A program made the position numbers and the translations under genes. The notes below the pieces were generated by a model that ran no database searches, was not told the DNA's origin, and saw only the letters and a program-made list of their open reading frames with translations. Below, in pieces: positions 55,731 through 64,000 of a stretch of 64,000 nucleotides of DNA (position 1 is the first letter of the stretch; each line of letters opens with the position of its first letter). The stretch is from Tricholoma matsutake (lineage: Eukaryota > Basidiomycota > Agaricomycetes > Agaricales > Tricholomataceae): NCBI GenBank assembly GCA_026075535.2, contig AP026540.1:434001-498000 (forward strand), written 5' to 3'.

Positions 55731-56004
55731 TGTTGGAGCAGACTATATACGCTGCACAGTGGAAGAGACAACATGTTCCTTACAACCTACCTGGGGTTTA
55801 CTTAGACTTACAGCTAGGGTTAGCAGAGGTAAGAACACTGTATTCCTACTATGGTACAGGTTCTCCTTATATACATAATAATAAGGATGTCACATGACTC
55901 AGGAATGTGTTTACTGCATGTATGCACAGTAAGCGCAGTAACATGTATATGCTGCATGTATTGCCTCATGTATACAGCATGCATCACTGGGATTAATTTC
56001 AACA
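55731..56004 (-). repeat. Copia 2 LTR (5' by coding strand)
   Basis: 274 bp, same length as its partner. About half of the differences are CpG/TpG/CpA changes; the triplet at about 55839 (GAC-CTC versus GTATTC) is not. Confidence 0.93.
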
Positions 56005-56322
56005 GGACATGATGATGTTAATAAGTGGCGATTGTTGGTCGGCATCAGATATAAAGATAGGGACCTTGGCAATCTTTACTGCTAAATTTGACAGGCTCAC
56101 CTTTTTTTCTACATGATCTGCTTAATGTCTGCCCAATTTACCATTGGCACGAAACAAACAAGAAAAATGATATCAAGTTCAGAGGTCTGTCATGATATGA
56201 CTAGTAGATTACAACTTTGCATGACTCAGGGAATGCTGGAAGTTTTCATGTGTGAAGTTGCAGCATATCTCTCTGCACTCAAATCGTACACTGCCTGCTC
56301 TCTATCATCATTAAACTAAAAC

Positions 56323-57640
56323 TAGCTTTGTTTAACTTAAAAAGAATTTAAGTAAAACAAATTACAATGATAAATAAAAATTAAGCCTATAATTTAATGA
56401 TAGAATTATTTCTTGATGAGAAATCTATAGAAGTTCAAATCTTCTTGAGCTTAAATAAAATAATTGCAATTGTTAAATGAATTAAACTAAATCCATTACT
56501 TTATTATATAAAAATATAGCACTTAAAAAAAATCAAATTATCATAAATATATTTAAAAATTCATTAAATTAAAATAAATACAAACAAATATTAAATAAAT
56601 AAGATATATAAATAAATAAAAATATGTGTTTTATCTTTTATTCTACTTATTTAATTTCTTATTGCCTACTCTGGTTATTATATTATTTTGTATTTTTTTG
56701 TATTACTAGTTAGAAGTAATTTATTAGGATTTAAATTTTATAATTTCACTGTAAATAATTGTTTTTTTTTGTTTGTGTTTACATTTTAGTTAAATTATTT
56801 CTATTCTTTTGTTTTATTTTTACTCTTTTTAGTTTTTTAATATTTATTTATAATTATTCTTTCTCTCATTTTTATAAGTTTTAATCATATTTCTTTAAAA
56901 TAAGAGGGTAAGTTAGTTAAAGTTATACAAACAGTTTACATAGTATAGGTTTAGCTGTATTTGCTTATGATAGGCTTCGATAAATGGCCATCAATGAGTA
57001 AAAATAATAGAAGAAGCATTTGGAATATCTGTAGCTTTCTTTACATTAGCATTATATAATTCAACAGGATTTTACTCTTATATATTAAAAACAGTCTAGT
57101 TTTTCTGATAATTTTAATAGGTAAAATACCTCATTTTCAAGTAGATTTAAATTTAAAAAAATTTTGTTTTTGAGAAAGATATAGTTGGAAGCTCAAAGAT
57201 ATCTAAGGAATTCAAACATACAAATACTACTTCTAATAATTCAAAATCTAAATATATATATAGATGAATTTGATTTTTCTTTTATACACATATTTTTTTA
57301 GTTCAGAGTTTGTATAAAAACTATAGCTCATTTATATGCATTGTTCACAGTCAATCGCTAGAACTGCTTAAAAAAGATGGCAGAAAAACATGAAACAGAA
57401 TGGCTTTATTGTGAGTGCAGATTTATTCTTTATTATTATTTATATCTAAAGTATCCTTTGTACTAGGCCCTTTTTGTAAAAGTTTTACAGTTATAATGCA
57501 TAAAGAATAGATATTCTGTATAGACAAGAAGGGGCGCCAAGAAGAAATAGAAGAAAAAGCACAAAGTAAAGGAGAATGCAAAGATAAAAAACGATAGCAG
57601 AAAAGATGTAAAGGGCAACTGTCAGTGGGCAGCAGCAATC
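56323..57640. other. AT-rich island of unknown origin
   Basis: About 1.3 kb of far higher A+T content than anything else here, dominated by AAATAAAT, TTTAATT and TATATA words, with almost no C+G until 57400. No nuclear gene. Frames under a standard or mitochondrial code are short. Both edges grade into normal composition (56330 and 57630). Confidence 0.7.
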
Positions 57641-57732
57641 AAAAGAGTTTACCGTATACTGCCATCTTCTCCAATTTGATAGTATGTATCTAGTGGTTTT
57701 GGCATTGCCTCAACTGTAACCCAAAAAAATGT

Positions 57733-59258
57733 AGGTGGAATACCTAAGTGAACACAACTGGGGTCCCCTAGGCATATATTTAGGATTTATATACTATGTT
57801 ACATATATTGTACATTGTTGTTACCAATGCACTCGTACATGCGCATTGATAGGTTGTCTCCTCAGCTCAAAGGCCAATTCACCATTTTGACCACATTCTA
57901 ATCACATCGGATAACTCGCACGAGGTCCCAGAAGCAGCGCGACCACTCCCGACCAAGTTTACCGAGCGTGAGCATCGTACCAAACACGATCGAACATCAT
58001 TGAGCATTGTATCAAATGCAATTGAACATCGTTGAGCATCATCAGACGTGGTCAAGCATTGTTGAACATTGTCGAGCATCGCGAGCATCGTATCGAATGC
58101 GGTCGAACATCGTCAAACATTGTGGAGCATCATATTGAACACGATTGAATGTTGTCGAACATCGAAAATCGATATCGGACACTATATCGCTATTCTAATG
58201 GTCATCACATACATGCCAGACATATCCCCTACCATTGTCAAACAATTTCGCACCAATATCGGGCCACAAATGAAGTCAGAAGAATCTTCAAAAATCTTCA
58301 AAAAACATCAAACCTCGAAAAACATTGTTGGACATAGTATTTTCTATTCGAATGATCTTTGGACACATGCTGGACACATGGGACACTATATCCAGTATAT
58401 CAAACACATTTTGACTACATGTGCATGCATACAATCTGCTTGAAGCAGTTTCCAATCTTCTATTCAATTTATAACAAGTTTTAGCTATTCTTTCTTATTA
58501 TTTCTTCATCATGTGTTATATTCACCCTTTTTAGGCTTGCTTTATTGTTCTGATATACTTATATTGTCTTTTGCCTCGAGTTTTCCACATGTTTGCCTCA
58601 TGTTCTTTAGCCTTTTTAGGTACTTTCTTTATTTTATATAAAAAGATGTACTAGATACAAAGAAAAACAAGAAAGTTATTGTCTTCCTCCCAGATCACAG
58701 TGATTTGAGAGTTCAGTTTAGTCTTATTCAGTCTGAAGTTTGGTGTTTTACACTAAACTTCCTCAAAATTCCTCTTCCCTCAATTAGCCTTTTCTTTACT
58801 TCTACTACTTGTCTAGTCCCCCGATCTTGCGTCCAAACATATCTGTGCACTCAAAATTCCTTGAAAAATATTGCGACATCTTGAAAAGCATTGCGACATC
58901 TCGAAAATCATCGCAACCCCTCGAAAATCATCACAAGCCCTCGAAACACATTCTTTTAGCCTCAAACTGCTTCGACAAGCAGTCCTTTTATGACTATTTG
59001 AGGGTCAATCTGACAGGTAACATCTAGGGGGCCTTGCATCCTTTCTCTGACTCATGTTATACCATCTGAAGCTATTTTGTGGATTTTGTTTGGGTTTCCA
59101 GGTTGAGCATCATCAGCGTAGATATTGATGCATGTGAAATAAAATTCTCATGCTATCAAAGTGCAGCATCATTTGGCGTCATTTAGCATAATGTAGCGTA
59201 ATTTGACATAATAAAATAAAAATGAAATTTTATTAGGTAATGGGGTGGTTTTCTAATA
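57733..59258 (-). repeat. Gypsy-family LTR fragment (minus strand) with R1200 inserted
   Basis: 57733-57846 matches the complement of the LTR middle (CACAACTGGGGTCCCCTAGG), and 59116-59258 matches the complement of the LTR start, ending GGGGTGGTTTTCTAATA. The terminal part of the LTR (its CCCTAACA end) is missing to the left of 57733, so this is truncated. The insert at 57847-59115 came later. Confidence 0.88.
57847..59115 (+). repeat. R1200 repeat, copy 2 (1269 bp)
   Basis: TGATAGGTTGTCTCC to GAGCATCATCA; same order of parts as copy 1 (satellite words, then TATATAAAAAG at about 58635, then the CTCGAAA-rich part). Flanking words GCGCA / GCGTA suggest a 5-bp duplication with one change. It interrupts a gypsy LTR, which fixes its boundaries independently of copy 1. 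Confidence 0.8.
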
Positions 59259-59538
59259 GTGATGCCCAAGGCCCTCTGTTGAAGAAAAGAAAATCAACAT
59301 CCATTGTATTCTGATCTGCATCGTCAGTATGGAACTAGTGTCTGATGTTCTCTTTAATATTATCGAAAGGAATTCCCTTGATAATATCCAAAATTCCTGC
59401 CTCAACTGGTCCATTTTGCGAGGTGTGAATAAGATCCCGCCAAATGGCCTTTTTCACTGACCATATGTGGGGATGACAATTTTTCCCTTGTTGAATCCAA
59501 AACTATCCCAAATCAGTTAGCTAATACATATTGAGTAC

Positions 59539-60871
59539 CTAATGGCTGGTACTTGCCATGAAGAGGTTAGCTTGGGAAACCCGAACTGACAAAAGTTTTT
59601 TTGTTGTGAAGAGGATCAGCAGGCTGATGGCAATTGCCAGTTCCAGCATGCATGAAAGGGAAGCCAAGCCCAACATAGGTGCCACAAGTCTGTCTCCAAA
59701 CTCTCTGATAAGATCCTCATGTTTGTGGGAAGTATCCAACCGACCCTAGAACAAAAGTTAGGAGTAGGAAATAGCCAATGAAGAGGGTAGCATGCCTGTA
59801 GAAGTCGATGAATTCCCAGACATGCCAGTCCCAGATTAGCATATATCTGAGAGGCAAGGCTATTTCTTTGGTTTTTCTCTGAAAACAGATATAGTTCTTG
59901 CCCTTTCCTCTGCTCCTCAGTAAGGGCACTTGATGTAATTTCAGTGTTTTCTATGAAATTGCTAGGCTAGGCTGATTCAATGATGGAAAGGGCCTTTGAT
60001 GTCATTACCACCCAGTCATCAAGGTCCTGGTCAAAAGCAGCTGTCATATTTCTGGATAAATTTGAAATGAAACATACATATGTTTTTCTTCAGCACCAAA
60101 ATTTCAGCAATCTCTTCTCCTTTATGTGATTCCCCATATAGGATGATGGCAGGGCGAAGCAATCCACCTCACCCAGAGACCCATTTTTCTTGTATTCTCC
60201 GGTCCTCAATTCAGGTTTCACATTGAGGACAGATAGAAAGTTCCCCACTTTTCAGGGATAGAAAATGATGGTATACATGTTCAGTGAAACTGCATTGTGT
60301 ACAAATAACCTCCATCACTAAATCATGAAGTTGCATGCAATTCAGATAGTCGCCTTTTGTGGTCAACCCAGCTTTTATTTCAAGGTCATCGATGTTTTGA
60401 GTATACACCCGTCCCAGGATGCCAAGAGCCTGCAGTACTACTAGGAGCTTGTGGAATGCAGTTGGTTGTGCTTGTGCAGCAGCCTCGGCAAGATTTGCCA
60501 TCTGCAAAGCATGTGCAGCAGATTTCTTAGGGTTCTTTTCTGGTGTCAACATATTGATCACAATGGTGATGGAATCTGCCTTACCTTGAAAGTGTCTTTG
60601 TGAAACAAGTCAAGAATATCTTTTGATATGGGACTGAAAAGACCTGTGGGTCCTCGAAAAGTCTGAATCTCTGCTGCCTGTGAAACCCCCACACCTTCCA
60701 TGAAATCAGAGGTATTGACAAGGTAGAAATTGATTTGTTTTTCATACCAAGCACCACTATGAGGTGTTTTGATGTTAAAATACTATCAGAAAGAGCAGTT
60801 TCTTGAGATGGTACTGTCATGTCATGGATAAAAATGAGACTGAGTTTCAATGTTCTTTTAGATGTGATCAT
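59539..60871 (-). pseudogene. Sirtuin (Sir2-family NAD-dependent deacylase), broken
   Basis: Exon 1 ends SKHLIVVLG at 60748. A 53-bp GT-AG intron (60747-60695) leads in phase to VGVSQAAEIQTFRGPTGLFS: the Sir2 GAGxS motif as GVGVS, then the FRGPxGLF block (normally PDFRS.GLF). The next exon (after about 60540) has QPTAFHKLLVVLQALGILGR, then VYTQNIDDLEIKAG, where the NAD-binding TQNID is intact, then LHDLVMEVICTQC and CPQC, the zinc-binding C..C pairs (catalytic His present in LHD). TGA stops follow at 60211-60213 and 60169-60171, both suiting CGA. Then PAIILYGESHKGEEIAEI-like text appears in frame, and AFDQDLDDWVVMTSKALS near 60020. The 60584-60540 join is out of phase, so one more lesion or intron is unseen. 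59739-59539 may be a C-terminal membrane-like tail (LELAIAISLLILF). Confidence 0.7.
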
Positions 60872-60964
60872 TTATCTCTGTTTGCAATTTTTCCTAAATT
60901 GTGTAATCCCAGAGTCTTTTTATTTTATTCTGTCAGAAAGGATAGAATAATCTTCAATTATTTA

Positions 60965-62535
60965 TTACAATGAAGCAAGGGGTCCACACTTAGGACATGT
61001 ATAAACATCCTGATCGGTCACTACCAGCTGCTCAGTATCCTTGTTATTTTCGTCAATATTGTGCTCATACACCATGTACTCCCACCACAGAGAACTCTTG
61101 TCCTCCTCATTATCAACAGTGTTCACAGCCATCCAAGGGTCTGGATTAGACAACATATTTTCCCATACTATTTGGTCCAAGAGCATCCTTGCCTTGTGGA
61201 CAAACCAGATATTACCAGCTATGTAGTGAAGACTTCCTCCCCTGGCAGTAGGTTGGAAGGCGATCTGAAGGATAGATCTTGGAACATCAGAATTCTTTGT
61301 GAATATGGTTTCCAGATGTTCCAATTGTATGGTGATGTGATCAGTAGGGAGACATGTGGTGTGGAACCAACTTTTGCATTCCCAACAAAATCTCTGCTCT
61401 TCTATATCAGGGTTCCACTGTATCTAGACTGCAATGGTTGGATGACTCCTGTCATACCCTTCAGTGAATGTAAGGAGTCAAAATTTTACAGAAACAATGT
61501 ACTTGAAGACACCAATCCTTGTAGTTCCAGAAAAATCTTCCAAGTAATGTCAATTATAAGCCAGGGATTTATTTTATATCTCAAAACTCATACCGGGAAA
61601 AATATGTGACAATTGGGGGGTGGTCGAGATGCATATTGTCAAGTATTATCATTTCGCACTTATGTAGGTAGTCTATAAAAGTATTTCAGCCCAATTGGTT
61701 ATGTGGTAAAGAACTAGCCCACCCACAATCCCTTCAGAGCTGATTATAGATTCATGGTTTGAAGCATAAACTTCTTGTTCAGCTCTGTTTTCCAAGTACC
61801 TGAAACCACATTAGTAGAATCTTATGCCTGTGAGCTAAATTCTATGATATATTACTGGTCTAAATTGTCAATACCCTTAGGCCTGACCTGCTTAATGTCT
61901 TCTTTGGAGTAAAACCATTGCACTTGTACATAGTGTTCCTGGAATAATATAAGAAATCTAGTACTGACAGTGTTATGAGCCCTCCAGGTTTCAGGGTTTC
62001 TAGATTATGATAGGCATCTACCCAAAAAACTGAATTGGCAAGATGTGTCACTACATAATAAATAAAGTATGGGTAGTGAACAACCAGTATGGATGTGTTG
62101 TGACATACCAATTGGTGGGGATGGCTGTGTTATGGGATCTGACACATTGGTTTCTGATTGGGGTTTTGGAGAATGGATAAGTGGGCTGAACTTGGAACCT
62201 GGCTTGTAGTCTTCATCACATTTTTTACTAGGCTGAGAACCCAGAAAGCTTTCCACATCCCAGTGTTCTTGCTAATGGTTAGAACTATTCTCTGATGTGG
62301 ACCATGGTGGACATGGGCTCCAATCCGATGCAGACCATGAGGAGAATGGGCTCCAAGAGCCACCTGTGTGTAACTGCACTGATATGGGAGGCAATTGTGC
62401 ATGAATTTCCTGAGTATGCTTTACTTGATCAGAATCTATGAAGTTTGACCAACTCCAAGCATTTCCTGAGTTTGAGAAGGATAAATCGGTGAAGTCAGGC
62501 CATACCATGCATTGCAATCCCCAAGAACTAGGCAT
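60965..62535 (-). CDS. Unknown large protein, disordered N-terminus
   Basis: The N-terminal part (62535-62272) is Ser/Trp/Pro-rich (SWSPFSSWSASDWSPCPP), followed after TGA or an intron by a Lys/Ser/Pro stretch (62256-62110). A good donor (GTATGTC near 62110) follows. The C-terminal exon 61324-60965 reads LETIFTKNSDVPRSILQIAF, then GSLHYIAGNIWFVHKARMLL, then WWEYMVYEHNIDENNKD and a final TCPKCG. This end looks conserved (globular, then acidic), but I cannot name the family. The middle (61860-61325) has stops in all frames and may be introns or decay. Upstream of the sirtuin on the same strand, about 90 bp apart, so the two could once have been one gene. Confidence 0.4.
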
Positions 62536-62659
62536 ATTTGAATTAGGCTAGAGATGCACTTGATTCAATGGGATCTCCTGCACAATTTAAAGTGCAAGTT
62601 GTGCAAACAGATATGTGGAGGTGTTAAGAGTGGAAAACCATCATGTGACATCCACACAT

Positions 62660-62700
62660 TGCATGTGATGGTTCTGAACCATCACATGCACCTAACATCC
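62660..62700. repeat. Perfect palindrome module P30
   Basis: GTGATGGTTCTGAACCATCAC with CAT/ATG on the sides forms an inverted repeat of about 29 bp. Related copies lie near 63238-63275, 63745-63775 and 63855-63885. Confidence 0.85.
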
Positions 62701-62786
62701 TCATGTGTCAGGTTTGGTACTTTTTCCCACCACTTGATATGTGAGGAGCAGAGAGAAGTCTTGGCTAAAATAAAGTAATCAAAGCA

Positions 62787-62925
62787 TTCACAGTAGCCAT
62801 TTTTCACATCATTTTTGACTTTATTTTTTGGTCCATTTTGATCATTATTCTGCCAAACAGCCAAAAATGATCTGAAAATGAAGCTGAAAATAAGCTGAAA
62901 ATGGCCCAAAAATGGGTACTGTGAA
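62787..62925. mobile_element. MITE, 139 bp
   Basis: Inverted ends TTCACAGTAGCCATTTTT and AAAAATGGGTACTGTGAA; flanks CA on both sides could be a 2-bp duplication. The interior repeats CTGAAAATGAAGCTGAAAAT-like words. No ORF. Confidence 0.8.
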
Positions 62926-63054
62926 CAACCCTAACCCAATCAACTACTTTAAAAAATAAGAAGTGGGGTGCACGTAAAGTAGGAAAATCCATGCAGAGAG
63001 AATTACATGAAGTACTCATCTGAAATATATACATATCTTGGGTCATATTATGCT

Positions 63055-63953
63055 TTTTTATGCTATGGTATGCTATGGTATGCTATGTTACACAACACTA
63101 TGCATAATTGTTATAGTACTTCATGATCTGCTTCTTTAGATAGCAAAATTCACCAGACTATTGCCATCCGAGCAGAAAATGTGTGATTCTAGCACATTTA
63201 GAGTTAACTAGCAGATTTTCCATCACATGTATTTCCAACACATGTGATGGTTCAGAACCGTCATGTGCACAGTTAGCAGCTACATAGCACAGGCTATTGT
63301 ACTGGACTCCAGCACCAGAATGATGCTTGTTTATGATATGCTATGCATAATTGTCATAATTTCATGATCTGCTTCTTTGGATAGTAAATTTAACTGGACT
63401 ATTTCCGTCTGAGTAGAAAAATCTGCCATTCTAGCACATTTAGAGTTAACTAATATATGTAGCAGATTTTCCATCACACATATTTACAACACATGTGACC
63501 GAAAGTCTGCTACATATATTAGTTAACTTGAAATGTACTAGAATGGCAGCTTTTGCTACTCTGATGGCAATAGTCCAGTTGATTTTACAATCTAAAGAAG
63601 CAGATCATGAAATTATGACAATTATGTTACACTATCTAAAGAAGCAGATCATGAAGTTATGACAATTATGCATAGCATATCATAAACAAGCATCATCCTG
63701 GTGCTGGAGTCCAGTACAATAGCCTGTGCTATGTAGCCACTAACTGTGCACATGACGGTTCTGAACCGTCACATGTGTTGTAAATACATATGATGGAAAA
63801 TCTGCTACATATATTAGTTAACTCTAAACTATATAGCCACTAACTGTGCAATGCACGTGATGGCTCTGAACTGGCACATGTATTGTAAATACATGTGATG
63901 GAAAATCTGCTACATATATTAGTTAACTCTAAACTATGTAGCTGTTCCAGTGC
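63055..63953. repeat. Inverted, partly duplicated MITE array
   Basis: A unit of about 250 bp (landmarks GATCTGCTTCTTTAGATAG, AGAGTTAACTAATATATGTA, TTCCATCACATGTATTT, the P30 palindrome, and GGACTCCAGCACC) is present once forward at 63090-63338, again forward but cut at 63339-63505, then in reverse from 63506 to about 63953, with the TTAACTCTAAACTATRTAG end repeated twice. The left edge begins with TATGGTATGC repeats (63056-63090). The order forward-forward-reverse-reverse makes a large imperfect hairpin. No ORF. Confidence 0.8.
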
Positions 63954-64000
63954 TAGTGCTGTTCTGGCCTGGCTTGGCCTCAAAGCCATGGCTTTGGCTT
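63954..64000 (+). mobile_element. hAT-C second copy, left end only
   Basis: TAGTGCTGTTCTGGCCTGGC then CTTGGCCTCAAAGCC, matching the hAT-C terminus seen at 26916 (complement) and 23871. The element runs out of the window. Confidence 0.75.

Larger units (their letters stand above)
51277..56004 (-). mobile_element. Ty1/copia element 2, integrase region deleted
   Basis: Two 274-bp LTRs (51277-51550 and 55731-56004), TGTTGGAGCAG...AATTTCAACA, with an exact duplication GGACA (51272-51276 and 56005-56009). Minus strand: gag, then directly the post-integrase linker, RT and RNase H. Primer-binding site GGTTATGGGCCCTG lies next to the right LTR (minus strand from 55730). Gag holds an R430 insertion (54783-55256). 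The LTRs differ at about nine sites. Confidence 0.95.
50920..56322 (+). pseudogene. FunK1-like protein kinase fragment, split by copia 2
   Basis: 50951-51133 encodes LIHRDISYNNILLF, the catalytic loop with HRD and the following Asn, then GLLINFEYAI in place of the usual LLIDFDYA of fungal FunK1 kinases, so the metal-binding Asp is Asn. Downstream, DVNISFPDQDFWVVGH (to 51270) continues after removal of copia 2 as DDVNKWRLLVGIRYKDRD in the same frame, showing that the retrotransposon entered an exon. A last stretch at 56113-56319 is open but unrecognised. Part of the kinase (N-lobe) is not visible upstream, where the R430 copy 2 sits. FunK1 kinases are expanded in Agaricomycetes; substrates unknown. 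Confidence 0.5.

Noticed and set aside
56323..57640. Confident call of mitochondrial insertion
   Set aside because: Composition alone is not enough; I could not recognise any mitochondrial gene in it.
1..64000. CRISPR array, bacterial operon, or complete virus genome
   Set aside because: No regularly spaced repeats with unique spacers, no Shine-Dalgarno-type gene strings, and all retro-elements are fungal LTR retrotransposons with the gag-pol order but no env gene.

Overview
This is repeat-rich chromosomal DNA of a filamentous basidiomycete, most likely an Agaricomycete. The inference rests on gene families typical of that class: Tnp2-type and KDZ-type transposases, a FunK1-like kinase, an HNH_2-type nuclease, an RTC4-domain protein, JmjC proteins, a DUF6729-like protein, and a chromodomain Ty3/gypsy element. 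Coding exons are split by 45-80 bp GT-AG introns. I see no rRNA or tRNA gene, CRISPR array or bacterial operon. Most of the 64 kb is transposons, many nested in each other or in genes, and most coding regions are broken.

Layout. 1-2.7 kb: the right end of a hAT-like element and two decayed unknown genes. 2.7-10.6 kb: a complete Ty3/gypsy element (TSD CCTAC) whose 3' LTR holds a 1.75 kb hAT. 10.6-14.3 kb: a degenerate Tnp2-type transposase gene in which the gypsy element sits. 14.3-18.7 kb: a KDZ-type C-terminal remnant (+) and a DUF6729-like gene (-). 18.8-21.9 kb: a foldback element, then a coding exon hit by two related hATs 75 bp apart. 22.6-27.1 kb: an HNH-nuclease gene whose last exon holds a hAT inside another hAT. 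27.4-31.8 kb: copia element 1 (TSD ACTTT). 32.5-35.8 kb: a small spliced gene fragment, a large palindrome, and solo-LTR-like and satellite-bearing repeats. 35.8-41.4 kb: two JmjC-like genes and an unknown gene, all on the minus strand. 41.5-43.4 kb: a poly(A)-tailed retroposon with a 14-bp TSD. 43.5-47.8 kb: unknown minus-strand genes around a plus-strand RTC4-like gene. 47.8-50.1 kb: a PIF/Harbinger element split by a solo gypsy LTR. 50.4-56.3 kb: a FunK1-like kinase gene broken by copia element 2 (TSD GGACA), itself hit by a solo LTR. 56.3-57.6 kb: a very AT-rich island. 57.7-59.3 kb: a partial gypsy LTR holding a 1.27 kb repeat. 59.5-62.5 kb: a sirtuin pseudogene and an unknown gene. 62.6-64 kb: a palindromic MITE array and the start of another hAT.

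Two themes connect the parts. First, the damage has a strong CpG signature. Most in-frame stops are TGA where CGA (Arg) is expected, catalytic Asp codons became Asn by CpG>CpA, and about 13 of 15 differences between the copia-1 LTRs are CpG transitions. This fits cytosine methylation followed by deamination. It also affects non-transposon genes (JmjC genes, sirtuin). Second, several unrelated hAT families share an internal hairpin of about 57 bp, some in cassettes that look like exon-intron units. I regard that as the least explained structure in the window. A third, weaker idea is that chromatin-type genes (two JmjC-like genes, a sirtuin, an RTC4 protein) cluster here among mobile elements.
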